Shown here piece after piece: positions 1 to 14,000 of a stretch of DNA of 64,000 nucleotides; position 1 is the stretch's first letter; every line of letters starts with the position of its first letter. The stretch comes from Owenia fusiformis (lineage: Eukaryota; Annelida; Polychaeta; Sabellida; Oweniidae): positions 22,955,248-23,019,247 of the forward strand of contig CAIIXF020000003.1 in NCBI GenBank assembly GCA_903813345.2, written 5' to 3'. The notes beneath the pieces were generated by a model. The model searched no databases. It had not been told where the DNA came from and was given only the letters and a program-made list of their open reading frames with translations. The position numbers and the translations under genes were made by a program.

Positions 1-209
1 TTTGCTTGACAATTACCAGGTAAAATGCGTATTTGCGTGCACAGGGAGCTCAAGTTGGAACTATACGTAATCATTTAGTAAACTGGACTGGGAAATCAGA
101 GGTCGAAGGGTTTTTCAATAAAATATATTCCAAAAATTCTTGACACCCAGTAAGTCGTAGGGTCGAAGGGTCGTAGGTCGAAGGGTTTTTAGTACATTCC
201 AATAAATAG

Positions 210-1217
210 AGGCCCAAGAATATGTATAAAAATCGAGTCAAATACACCAAGTATTAAAGAGATTACTGTCTTTACTTTGGGTTTACGAAAACGACCAACC
301 CTATCGACCACCGACCGGTCAGTGTTTTCCATAGGTAGCCTCAAAACAGGGTTTGAAAAAATATTTAATCTTATGAAATCGTGTTGCTATTGTCACTTGG
401 TTTAGGTGCCACTGACCAATTTGACAACTGGAAAACGATATTCCTGATAACGATAGAAATTGTGAATCCAATCGAATGAAGTTTGGAGGGATATAGAGAA
501 CAGCTCTGTCCATACTGTTGTCCTTATATTGGTTGCAGTATAAACAAGGCCCCCAGTAGAGAAAAAATAAATTTTTCTGAGCTATCAGGGCAATGTTTGG
601 CCATGGTTGAAAGCCTGTGGTTTGGCTTAACATCTTCTTTGTCAGACTTATTTTTTTTAAATGGATTTAAGCATTTAGAAGTGTAAATTAAGTTTAAAGT
701 TACCATAAGAGGAGTCTCACTTATATATTTTTAAAATTACAAGATTTTAACTGGAGGAATTTCAGCTGAAATAACGTTCATTCAGATGGTTTCTTTTTAC
801 TAAATGTAGGTCCATGATCGTTGGATACTCCCTGCAATAATGTTCTTCCTAAAGAATAATGCCAACATTTTAATAAGGTTTAAAAAGAGCCTATAAAGTT
901 TATTTTGGATGTGAACCCATGAGGTAAGTCTTCCTCGCTCATTGCTGATCTTTGCTAGGACGAAATACACTTATAAGATCAATTACATGTAGTTAATGTT
1001 GCCCAGGATCAAATTGTATGCTTTGATTCCGTGTTTTCATGGACCAAATATATCAAAATAGTTTTCCAATTTACGTGTGATTGTGTAAAAAACGACTGCC
1101 GACATGGACCAGGCTGTCTAGAGTGACTGGTTGGTGGTCGGTGGTCAGTGGTCATTCTTTTTCGTAATTTCTTTACTTTTTGTATTTGACTCGATTTTTA
1201 TACATGTTCCCAGGCCT
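210..1217. mobile_element. Inverted-repeat element, about 1 kb
   Basis: Arms of about 110 bases at 210-330 and 1110-1217 are reverse complements, sharing tataaaaatcgagtcaaata. The interior (from about 470) carries the start of the dispersed repeat also found at 3518 and 63661. A related inverted terminus occurs at about 33363-33465. No coding capacity is visible. Confidence 0.6.
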
Positions 1218-1446
1218 ATGCTAATCAATCACATGTTAATTTGGCTAAAGTCTTCCACCTGATTTATCTACTTTGACCATGAAAAATAAGACTGAGCTAA
1301 AGAATAGTTTACCTTTTAGAAGTTAGTTGTCCATGGTTAAACATTCAACCTAACAGCACGTAACCTTTCTTGGGTCAACCATTGAGCATAATCACAATAT
1401 CCAAAAGATAAAAAGTGTAAGTGTAAAACAGACTTACTTCTTCATG

Positions 1447-1716
1447 AATTCCGGAAGTTTTGATTTTGAGCATGCATGCACATATAAATATATAACAAAG
1501 ATCGCACCACCATCTAAAGGTGAAAATATTGTTTAAACACCTATCATGTATAGACAGATAGAGACCCCCCTAAAATTACTGTGTTGCTAGCATTGCCGAG
1601 ACAGATGCACCTGTCTCTGCAATACTGGCAACACAGTAATTTCAGAGGGATCTCTATACATATGGTGTTAAAGTGAACAACATGTACGCATGCATGCTCA
1701 AAATTTCCGGAATAAA
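1447..1716. repeat. Palindromic MITE-like hairpin, 270 bp
   Basis: Outer arms share ttttgagcatgcatgc, and an inner stem of ~31 bases (aattactgtgttgc to its complement at 1611-1641) closes around 1607. The whole unit could fold into one hairpin. Confidence 0.7.
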
Positions 1717-1833
1717 TTAGTGTAAAAAGGCTTTATGTACACCCTGTAGAAGGCCTACAGCAGCATCCATACATCAATTATTACTTGTGCATCTTCAATG
1801 TGACTTTAAATTATAATTATCATCTCTCCGTAG

Positions 1834-2021
1834 GTCACCAACTTGAGGAGATCAGACTGAGGGCATTGAACAATATACTATCTAAGCTAGAGCATAATCT
1901 CATATGTGAGTCGGACCTTGTTCAAGAGAAACATTTTCTGATTCGACTGATTGAGTGGTTCAACTTCCCAACAACTCCTCAAGAACTTGATGTCCTGAAG
2001 CTGATATTAAGACTTGCTAAG
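1834..2021 (+). CDS. RTTN: RTTN exon 2
   Basis: This 188-base exon enters with two bases of a split Gly codon and ends in phase 0 before gtatgt. It encodes HQLEEIRLRALNN followed by LICESDLVQEKHFLIRLIEW, the strongly conserved rotatin N-terminus. It requires a preceding exon that ends in G, which I could not place. Confidence 0.93.
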
Positions 2022-5000
2022 GTATGTGCAGTATTTCTTGAATTCCTATGTGTGATCATGGATACATGTACCATATTAATAACAGTGCATTTAACATAAT
2101 TGGAAAAATATAAGATGGTGCAGTCAATTGAGCATTAAAAACTTTCCCAGCATCTTGGTACTCATTACAGTAATAGTCTGTGAGTCTGGCCATGTTATCT
2201 GTAGTGTTGTCGTGATTAACCGATACATCGCGATATACATTGCCAAAGCTGATTCTGGCAATGCATCGATGTCTGAAACAAAACATCGATGTTTTTAAAA
2301 AAATTTAATTTGCTAAAAATCGCCCTTTCTTATCTTATTTTGACGCAAATCGCTTACCTTTTTTCATGTCTTATTTCATTTTCCAATGTTTTCTGATATT
2401 CTTTCGCTTTAAAACTGTTTAAGCTAGTCGAAATGAACCATCAATCCCAAAAAATTACTTTACCTACATTTCACCGTTACTAGAAGTTCCCGGATGTACC
2501 AGCGTACTCTTATTAATTTGTTCTGTTCGGTATTTTAGTGCATTAGCGTTTGGTATTTCAGGGAACTTTCCTCGAACTTTTTCTCGATGAACATCACGAT
2601 GTGCATCGATGTTAACTACTGAAAATTGCCGATGCATCGATGTACGATTATGGCACATCACGACAACACTAGTTATCTGTAGTGTATATCTTGATTGCAT
2701 TGAAATCTGATTACCCAGGTACTTCAGGTAGCCCTATTTTTATGGGATTTTCCAATTTAGAGTCAATATAGTTCATTTGGCCTGTCTATGTAGGTCAACA
2801 ACTTTTTTAGGGTGTGTCAACTCAAAATTTGTAACAGTTCACTTTGTCATATAGTGTTCTAAGCTTTTATTTGGTCTATCATACATCATTACATCTACAT
2901 GTACAAAATATACAAATTTTACTAGTACATTGTGCTAAATTGTTCTCACTCTTCGTAAACATATTCTCAACAAAGAGGTTTTGTACTTTTATAAACAGAT
3001 GAATTAATGACATACTATGTGTTGACTGAGGTCCCTCATATGGATGATGGGATTCAAAATATAGTGAATCAAGTTGGGGTTTGTTTATTTAGTTTAAAAC
3101 AATACTTTGCCAAGTATCAAGGTGAGGTCCGAAGTTTGTTGAAGCAAGATGGTTACTCTTGAGCAAAGAGTAGAGCTCCTATAGCTCCCAAATATCCTCC
3201 ATGGTTACTCTTGAGCAAAGAGTAGAGCTCCTATAGCTCCCAAATATCCTCCATGGTTACTCTTGAGCAAAGAGTAAGGCTCCTATAGCTCCCAAATATC
3301 CTCCATGGTTACTCTTGAGCAAAGAGTAGAGCTCCTATAGCTCCTAAATATCCTCCATGGTTCACAAATGATAAATTCATGGGACCATTCTGAAAATAAG
3401 TTTTAAATAAATTAAAACACATAGATTTAAAATGGGTTTTTTCTTTGTAATATCAAAGCACAACACAAAACCACTCAACCACCTGATAATATAGGAATCA
3501 TCTTATAATTCATGATTATCCCATCGAACGAAGTTCGGAGGGATATAGGGAACTCCGTCCGTATGTACGTACATCCGTCCGTCCGGGCAATAACTCAAAT
3601 ACCGTTGGCCCGATTTTGTTCATATTTGGTACACATATACCCAATGAAAGTAGAAGTTATGCTTGAAAACCAATTTTCAAAATGGCGGCCATTTTAGTGC
3701 CGATTTTACAGTTATTTAGGTTCTGCATATAAAACTGTAATAACAATATGTTTTAAATGTAAAAAAGTTATATATGACATTGATTAAGCTAGAAATGTAA
3801 ATATAGAAGAAATACATGGCAGCCATCTTGAAAAATGGCTGCCTTTACACGTCATTTTACGATTTTTGCTGTAACTTGAAAAGTAGTGGAGCGATTTTGT
3901 TCATATTTGGTATGTGAATACTTTAAGCATGGCACAATGTCTAATAACATTTTGGGTAGTATCTGGCCATTTTGAAAAATGGCCGCGATTTTTATGTTTG
4001 TTTAACATTTTTTACTGTAACTCAAAAAGTAGTGCAGCGATATTGTTCATATTTGGTATGTGAATTCTATAAGCATGGCACAATGTTTAATGACATTTTG
4101 GATAGTAGGCGGCCATTTTGAAAAATGGCCACCATTTTTACGTGTGTTATTTAACTTTTTTTACTGTAACTCAAAAAGTAGTGGAGTGATTTTGTTCATA
4201 TTTGGGAAGTGAATACTTTAAGCATGGCACAATATCTAATGCCATTTTGGGTAGAAGTGGGCCATTTTGAAAAATGGCCACCATTTTTCAGTTTTTTACT
4301 ATAACTTGAAAAGTAGTGGAGCGATTTTGTTCATATTTGATATGTGAATACTCGTGAGCCTTGCACACTGTCCCATGTCACTTCGCATAGTAGGCGGTCA
4401 TTTTAAAAAATGGCTGTCATTTTTACATTTTTTACTATAACTCGAAAAGTCGTCGCATGAGAATAACTTTGTACTATCTCACATTTTTACGGAACTGAGA
4501 AATCAAGGTTTGAAAGTTTAGAGGTCTGTATCTTACTTAGTATTGCTACGTGAAACTTGATTTTTTGTATGTCACCTGGTCTCACCCTAGAGATATCTTA
4601 TATGAAATATCATACCTTGAAACAATTTACAAGATCCTTTTTTAAAACTATGGAAATGGAGTTGATACAATTTCCCACCGGAATAACAGCTTATTTCTAA
4701 TTTCAAATTGTCATATCTGATATCAACTGTTTCAACCAATCAACTCTCTAAGAATTGGTTATGTGACTTGCAAAACTTGGAGTTATAACAATCTTATATT
4801 AAAACAAAGTATGCCAATATGCATGTTATTGTATCTAGAATGAAAAATAATGTTTTGCTTTGTAAAAAGATCTTCAAAAACCAAAGAATTTTATTTAATA
4901 AAATAAAGAAAATTCAATTTATAAAACTTTAAAATCAATTTCTCAAATAAGTACAATTATTTCATAATTTTGGAACCTCAGGACACCCTTCAAAAAGAAT

Positions 5001-8000
5001 TTATTGCCTTTGAAACTAAGGCAGAAGTACAATGCATTGAAACCAATGATGCCAATACGGTCCCCCACATATTTCCCTCGGTATAAACCCTGTAGCCTAA
5101 ACCTCCCAGCACATTACAATGTAGCCCCTAAGGACCGGTCCGCTGATCATTATCAGGTTATTTTTTATACAGACCAGTTGATTTTTTCACTGGGTATAGG
5201 AGAATAACATTGCAACTGGTCCGTAATTCCATTTTGACCAGCAGGTTTCAGATCCTTTATAGGGCCAAAGACATAACCAATTTTTATTACATGTACATGG
5301 AAGAAATTTGAAAATAGAAAAATAATTTCTAATTCATTTTAGATTAATGAAAGTGATGAAACCTCGATTTAGGTAATCACATTTTGTTCATTGGGATGCA
5401 GCTATCATTATCCATTCATTTTCTGTTGTTTGCTACTCTGTGGAGTACAATTGGGAATTGAAGCAATTGTAGAAGTGGAGACTAAGAGTGGCTCTTTGTA
5501 AAGAAATTGAACCAATTTGTTACTTTTCCAAAATAAAATGTAGATGATGTAAAAACAATGATCCCAAAAATGCAAAAGAAAGGACAAATCTGAAAAACAT
5601 ACTAGTAATAAAATAACTAAAAAGATCCCAGATGTTCAGTGAAAAGCGCAAAGTAAATCATAGATGAAGAGAAAATAAAATAAGTGTTTTAAGGGACTAT
5701 ACTAACATAAAGATAACTCCTTATTGATATAGTGTATGGTCAGTGAAAGTTAAAGCTAGTTTAAATAGATTTAGCTTTTTTTCCACAAACTATAAAACAT
5801 CATTTTGAAAGAGATTTCAATAGTATACAGACAGTGATTGCCTTTGAGCAATGTAGTGCAAAATATGACAGTTACTATTTGTTTTGATTACTATATCTAG
5901 TATATAACCTATTATAATGTACTCTATTTGAAGAAACAAATAAGTAGTCTTTCATTTTCAACATTTAATGATGACAGCTTCGTATATGCATTTCTATTGC
6001 ATTTGGCCATTCAAACCCCTATAAGACCTGGTAGCAGGGAAGATAAAGGGTACTTTTGACTGCTCACATGATCTAATTAACTGGTCATTTGTACTTTTCA
6101 TCTTCCCTGGTAGCAATTTAGGTTTTCGAGGAAATTAGTTATTCTATTTCATATCATGTGGCCATGAATAATCCAATGAGCATCCATAATACAAAGAGTA
6201 ATTGAGGGCATATAATTTGAATATGCATGGGATTACACATACTGTATCATTTTATTTTTTTGATCTACTTGTAATAGTTCTAAAACTAAAACATGAAAGG
6301 CCAGGCATGCATGGTATTGTGTTACAAAACATTATTTCATTCTAGATACAATAACATGCATATTGGCATACTTCGTTTTAATATAAGATTGTTATAACTC
6401 CAAGTTTTGCAAGTCACATTACCAATTCTTAGAAAGTTGATTGGTTGAAACAGTTGATATCAGATATGACAATTTGAAATTAGAAATAAGCTGTTTGTCT
6501 GGAGATGGTACAATTTCACACTGAATTCTAGCTTAATGAGAGGGAATTGAGATGGGGCATGTATCTGAGATGAAAGCCTGTGTTTCAAATAGTAAAATTC
6601 CATGTCTATCTCAATTTTTTGAAAATGGCAGTTAGTACAAAGTTATTCTCATGCGACGAAGTATTGGAGCGATTTGTTGCCGTTGTTCTGGTTAAACAAG
6701 CATAACATTATTCAAATTATGAGCTATATCATATTAACATACCTTTGCAGAATTCATTTTTAAAGCAGCTGTGCTTGCTTTTGATATCTCCTGTCTTATA
6801 AGTGGGTGTGAGATGAAATTGCCACAGATGTACAAGTTGTGTAGCCCACTTGCTTGTGCAGATACAACGCTCATTTGTACTAGGCTTAGACACATGTTTG
6901 ATAGTAATGTCCGTGCAATGTCTTCTGTTTTAAAATCATCTAGTATACCAAAAAGAAACATTTTAGATGCATGCGGATGAAAATGCTTTTACTGATCAAC
7001 AATGTTGTCAGAGTTCCCTTAGGAGCAGTTAACAGGAAAGTGCATGTTGTTTTGAATTTTAAAAGAACAAGAAAATGTGATGCTGGTATTTCATTTCTAA
7101 TGCTGGTAATTTATTTCTTAGGCTGGTAATTTTTATCTAAGGCTTGTAATTCAATATTTCTCTGATGTGGAACATACCTTTATCTTTGCTGACACACTTG
7201 CCAAATGAATAGACTAGTTGGTTAGGTTGTTCATCTACCATTGATTCATAAAAATCAAATGTTTCAGTATTCTCATTGGAATCTTTCTTTGTCGCTTCTG
7301 ACTTTTCAATGGCTTGCTTAGCAGATTTTGGATCGGAATCATCAGTTTCTGGAGTTGAAGTTTCCTTAACTGCACCCAGGTCATGGGTCATTGTATCCAC
7401 ATTATCTGAATTTCCTCTCTCAGCTAAACTCATTAAGTCATCAAATGTCTAAAATATTTGTGACCATATACATGTATGGAGTAAGTATGTGTCATTTACT
7501 GATTGTATAATAAATTGTTTAATTGTTACAAAGATCACATGACCCAATGTTCAATAAGCTCATTTAATAAATGTGGTAGAAATAGAAAAACAACTTCTGC
7601 ACCATTTCAATAACTTTGTATGAGATCAGAACTGGCTTCCAACAAAATTCCTGAAGATTAGTTTGGCCATTGTGTGGGGTCCACGATTAAACAGCTTTTT
7701 ATTTAAACAATTGTTGATGTTTCTAAATAAAATGTCATGCTCCAGTTCTTTGTCAAAAGTAGACATTGAATCTAACCCTTGGTTAGTATAGATCAAAGAA
7801 GCCTTAACAATAATTGAATTTTCAATTATTTGGTAAAAATAATTTTTCAGTTTTGGATTGAGTAATGTTGATATTAATAGGGAGAGAGAGAGCATGTTTG
7901 CATAGAAAAGTATCGGTGTTTCATTCAAAATAATTAGAATTTTCTCGGACAGTACAAATTACCTGTACACATAATTTTTCATCCTCCTAAGCAGGTGTCC

Positions 8001-11000
8001 AGAATCCGTACCTCCTTCTTCCCCCCCTGCTATAACCAATTTGGAACCGCCCAATTAAACTATATTACGTGATCTTATTATGCTCAATGACTTACACATG
8101 ATTTCTGTTGCAGTGTCGCGACAACAATCAGATTGCGAGTTCTTAATCAGGGAAATGCGAACTGCTTATCGCAGGGGGTAAAAAGAAAGAATATATTCTG
8201 GATTTTGAAGCCCTGTGTTCGGAGGTTGATAATTTTTCCCCTGCTCACTTACCTTTGCTCCTGTCAACAATCTGCCAAGTCCAGTGAACATCCTACCAGC
8301 TTGGTTGAGGACATTCATGAAAGTATACTTGCCATCCTCTCCCACCTATAACATAAGTGCGATACAATACCATATATACAACAAATGCATACAGTACAAT
8401 AACTTACATTACAGTAAAGTGAGGTATATAATAACATATTTGCAATTTTACAATATAAAATTTGAGTTAAACAATATCAGGCTTGTAATACACTAATATT
8501 ATACATTTGTGACGCAATTCAATACTATTGATAGTCATGGGGTCATTAACAGAAACTTTGTAGAGTTACAAATTACAAATCAATTGTTGTAACCATGGAT
8601 ATAATGACGTCACAGTTAAAGAACAATGGATTTTATGAATTCTTAAATTAACAAAGTTTGTGTTAATGGCCCCAGGTGCTTACCTTAAACAATGCTCCAC
8701 CTGATCCTAACATCATAACTACACATGGGAACTGAATGGTAAATTCAATACTATTTATAGTCAGGTGCTCACCTTAAACAATGCTCCACCTGATCCTAAC
8801 ATCATTACTCCACATGGGATCTGAATGGTCAATTCAATACTATTTATAGTCAGGTGCTCACCTGAAACAATGCTCCACCTGATCCTAACATCATTACTCC
8901 ACATGGGATCTGAATGGTCAATTCAATACTATTTATAGTCACATGCTCACCTGAAACAATGTTCTACCTGATCCTAACATCATGACTACACATGGGAACT
9001 GAATGGTCAATTCAATACTATTTATAGTCAGGTGCTCACCTGAAACAATGCTCCACCTGATCCTAACATCATTACTCCACATGGGATCTGAATGGTCAAT
9101 TCAATACTATTTATAGTCAGGTGCTCACCTGAAACAATGCTCCACCTGATCCTAACATCATTACTCCACATGGGATCTGAATGGTCAATTCAATACTATT
9201 TATAGTCAAGTGCTTACCTGAAACAATGTTCTACCTGATCCTAACATCATTACTCCACATGGGAACTGAATGGTCAATTCAATACTATTTATAGTCAAGT
9301 ACTCACCTGAAACAATGCTCCACCTGATCCTAACATCATGACTACACATTGGAACTGAATGGTCAATTCAATACTATTTATAGTCACATGCTTACCTGAA
9401 ACAATGTTCTACCTGATCCTAACATCATTACTCCACATGGGAACTGAATGGTCAATTCAATACTATTTATAGTCACATGCTTACCTGAAACAATGCTCCA
9501 CCTGATCCTAACATCATTACTCCACATGGGAGCCGGATTGTCAATTCAATACTATTTATAGTCAAGTGCTTACCTGAAACAATGTTCTACCTGATCCTAA
9601 CATCATGACTACACATTGGAACTGAATGGTCAATTCAATACTATTTATAGTCACATGCTTACCTGAAACAATGCTCCACCTGATCCTAACATCATTACTC
9701 CACATGGGAACTGAATGGTCAATTCAATACTATTTATAGTCAAGTGCTCACCTGAAACAATGCTCCACCTGATCCTAACATCATGACTACACATTGGAAC
9801 TGAATGGTCAATTCAATACTATTTATAGTCACATGCTTACCTGAAACAATGTTCTACCTGATCCTAACATCATTACTCCACATGGGAACTGAATGGTCAA
9901 TTCAATACTACTTATAGTCACATGCTCACCTGAAACAATGCTCCACCTGATCCTAACATCATGACTACACATGGGAACTGAATGGTCAATTCAATACTAT
10001 TTATAGTCAGATGCTCACCTGAAACAATGCTCCACCTGATCCTAACATCATGACTACACATGGGAGCCGAATTGTCAATTCAATACTATTTATAGTCAAG
10101 TGCTCACCTGAAACAATGCTCCACCTGATCCTAACATCATTACTCCACATGGGAACTGAATGGTCAATTCAATACTATTTATAGTCAGATGCTCACCTGA
10201 AACAATGCTCCACCTGATCCTAACATCATGACTACACATGGGAACTGAATGGTCAATTCAATACTATTTATAGTCAGATGCTCACCTGAAACAATGCTCC
10301 ACCTGATCCTAACATCATTACTCCACATGGGATCTGAATGGTCAATTCAATACTATTTATAGTCAAGTGCTCACCTGAAACAATCCTCTACCTGATCCTA
10401 ACATCATTACTTCACATTGGAACTGAATGGTCAATTCAATACTATTTATAGTCGGGTGCTCACCTGAAACAATGTTCTACCTGATCCTAACATCATTACT
10501 CCACATGGGAACTGAATGGTCAATTCAATACTATTTATAGTGAGGTGCCCACCTGAAACAATGCTCCACCTGATCCTAACATCATGACTACACATTGGAA
10601 CTGAATGGTCAATTCAATACTATTTATAGTCACATGCTTACCTGAAACAATGTTCTACCTGATCCTAACATCATTACTCCACATGGGAACTGAATGGTCA
10701 ATTCAACACTATTTATAGTCAGGTGCTCACCTGAAACAATGCTCCACCTGATCCTAACATCATTACTACACATGGAACTGAATGGTCAATTCAATACTAT
10801 TCATAGTCGGGTGCTCACCTGAAACAATGTTCTACCTGATCCTAACATCATGACTACACATGGGAATTGAATGGTCAATTCAATACTATTTATAGTCGGG
10901 TGCTCACCTGAAACAATGCTCCACCAGATCCTAACATCATGACTACACATGGGAACTGAATGGTTTCATTGTCCTCTTTTTCCTCTTCAGGGTTTGTCAT

Positions 11001-14000
11001 ATCTGTTGGTATTTGAATCTGTAAATAAAAGCTACTTTCGGTTTGCCAGTTGCAAACTCATGAAATTTTGTGGCCTTGGGTTTAGCCATATTATACTTGA
11101 CAGTGACTTACCCTTTGCAGTAACAAAGGGTGGGGATTACTTTTCAAAATACTACCTAAGATTATCTTCCTATTTTAATCACAATATACATTTCTAAAAG
11201 GTTTCTGACTTCTTATTTTTTGACTTGTGTCAATGTGAAATTAGACTTCGGAAGAAACACTTCAGACTTCAGAAAAAATATTAGACTCTGGAACAAGAGG
11301 GCCTAAAGACATTAGACTCCGGAGAATCTTGAGCGTCTAAAAGCCTAGTGAGAATCCTGCATTGATGTGTACAAAATGATTGGGTGATTTCCTGCCATAT
11401 CTTTTTGCACATAGATGGAAGACCCTACATGGAATTATTTATGCAGAGATGACATTAAATTCAATAATATATTGTACAAATTCCATTTATATGACATGGA
11501 ATGATAATAATAAGCAAAGATTACATATAAATTGTACTTTGATATGACACTGAATAATATATGAATAAATTACATCAATGTGACATGGAATGATATATAC
11601 AATCTATAGATTAATTACATGAAAAGTACATACCTCCATATTAGTCTTCAAGCTACCACTTGCCTTGGCAGCATCCAACATCTTTACCATTAGTTGCTGC
11701 CATTTATAAAGTTCTATTCTATCACTTTTCCTCATCTTCTCCAATAACTCTCCTGGCTTTAAGTGCTTGCCGAGTACTTCTAGTGATTTCACAAAACAGT
11801 CACTCTCCAATAAATTTTCCAACACCCTACAAAGTGAGTGAATGTGTGTAATGCATAGGAGTGTCACTGTTTGCAGGTCCATAGCCAGTTTATGCCAAGG
11901 GGGTTCACTTTTTTAAAAAATTTAAGGGGTTCAAATTTTCAACTTTGGCCCAATTTCACTTGAAAAGTGCTTAGAATGGTGAAAACTGCATAGTTTTGAA
12001 AGAAAGTCAAACTGCCCCCTCTCTCCTGGCTACAGGGCTAGTTTTATTTATTTATATATTTCACACAACATTTCACACAACAGCTGTTCTTTAGTGTTAT
12101 GGAACCTGCTTTTCAATGAATAGTGCTAAAGTGACAGTTTTAGAAGAAGCAGGGCTATCATTTCTGATTGAAAACATGTTTTTGCCCCTTCACCCTCCCC
12201 CTTCCCCTTTCATCCATTGTTAGGCAAATCAAGAGTTAAAAATTCTACGTAGGTTCAATATCAAGGACTTAATCAAGAGTCAAAAAGGACTTAATCAAGA
12301 GTCAAAAATTCTACTTGGGTTCAATATCCAGGACTTTGATGAGTTTCTCTTTGTATTGGAAGCTGCCTATTCCAGTAGTGGTGACCTTGACCTTCTTCCA
12401 GTTGTCATCGGCAACAGACAGAAAGTTGTTCTTGATATACTGTAGGCCCTCGTCAATATTTTCTCTTGTGAAGGCTACCAGGTTTAACGTTGTGGTTTCA
12501 TCTTTAGACTGCAGTATGATTAATAGAGGTTTGATAATTTAATGATTATTTACTTTTGAAGTATGATTCATCAGTTGGTGAACTCTTTCATTCGTTTTGG
12601 ATCTAGGAATATATAAAGAACTACAAATATGCAATTTGATTGGTTATTTTTGCCATCAATTGAATAAAATATGAAGAACTTGGAATGCAAAATGGATGTG
12701 TCATCAGGTCTTTCAAGTAAACATTTTAAAAGTTTTAAAACTCTGCTCAACAATGGTGAATTTTTCACTGTACGCATTGAAAACTAATAGAGAAATGTAC
12801 CCTTTGCCTATTTTCACAAATCACAAGGTACTAGGAATGGTAATGTACTCACTTCACTCTTTTTTGCATAGTATGCAAATTTGGCCAGAGTCCCCCCTAT
12901 AATCATAATTAAAGTAACAGTGTTAGATGATTTCCATGATATTTAGACGCCATACAGTATACATACAAAAAATAAATAGTCTTAAAAGGAGCATTACTTT
13001 AAGCCCTTTATTATGTCACCAATACAAGTGATGTTGGTGTTCGGTGTCTGTAACAAATGGCAGGTGGTGACATTTTGCATGTTAATAACTGGTATTCTAC
13101 CATTTAGTAACCCTGTCCCACTGGTACCAATCATACCTCATCGTACGAACTGTGAGAATTTTAGGCTCTGCCTTGAGTGAGTAATATAGTTTGCGGACAC
13201 ATAGCCTCTTCCCTTAGCTTTGATACCATTGAGTAGAATCACAGTATAACCATCACCAGATCGCAGGGCTCCAAGATACAGAATCTCTCTCTTTTGGATA
13301 AATCAATATGCTTATCACAGGGGGAAAGAAGGAACGAGTTTTGTAGCCGTGTGTTCGGATGATGAGTATTGAAGGTCTGGTTTAAAGTAGCTGTGAGGCT
13401 GCTGTCAGGAAATTATTTTTTGGTATTTTGTAATGTCTGAATTGTTGACTTACCAATATCACATGAAAGACCAGATGAATTCTTCAAAAGGTGGTTAGGT
13501 ATTTTGATGGACCCAAGTAGTTGGGGATGAAGATCTGATGACGTGTTTGCCATGTCACTCTTATGATTTGACTTGCTTTGATGCCTACAAGGTTTGTTTG
13601 CTATGATTTTGATTTGCAAGATAGATGATTTGTCCTTTTTCAATGTCTATGCTGCAATGATTTGTCCTGTTTAAATGTCTCAGTTTCTGCTTTTTTTGCT
13701 GTGATTTCTCAGTTATTTGAGTGACTTGACAAATCCCTCATAAATGTGATGTGTAAATGTATGTATAGTTTCATCCAAGGCTAGTTTAATTGAAATTGAT
13801 GTTTAACATCAGTTTATGATAAACATGAACCCTTTCATATCTCAGAATTTGGCTACAGGAACCCTTTCATATCTCAGAATTTGGCTACAGGATTTGACTT
13901 ATTACATAGAATTAAAGTAAACAGAAAACTATATAATACACACATTTGATAGTTACATAGTGACATTTGAAGTTAATGTAATGTATATCAATGAGAAATA

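Larger units (their letters stand above)
1..1833. other. Left flank: RTTN intron 1 or upstream region, no exon recognised
   Basis: I searched this stretch for the short first RTTN exon (Met ... Leu-Gly ending G|gt) and found no convincing one. It holds short imperfect repeats of gtcgaagggttttt at about 100-205, one inverted-repeat element and one palindrome, listed separately. Confidence 0.6.

Noticed and set aside
7626-7928. Minus-strand 100-codon ORF between PANK4-like exons 6 and 7
   Set aside because: Low-complexity AT-rich translation, no family resemblance, and the exon chain closes in phase without it.
8684-10955. Regular array considered as a CRISPR-like locus
   Set aside because: The variable and constant parts do not alternate as spacers and repeats, the unit contains a conserved reading frame with splice sites, and the genome is an intron-rich animal.
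12315-12508. Possible frameshift in PANK4-like exon 3
   Set aside because: A re-read of the bases across 12478-12484 shows ctaccaggttt, which keeps a single open frame through the exon.
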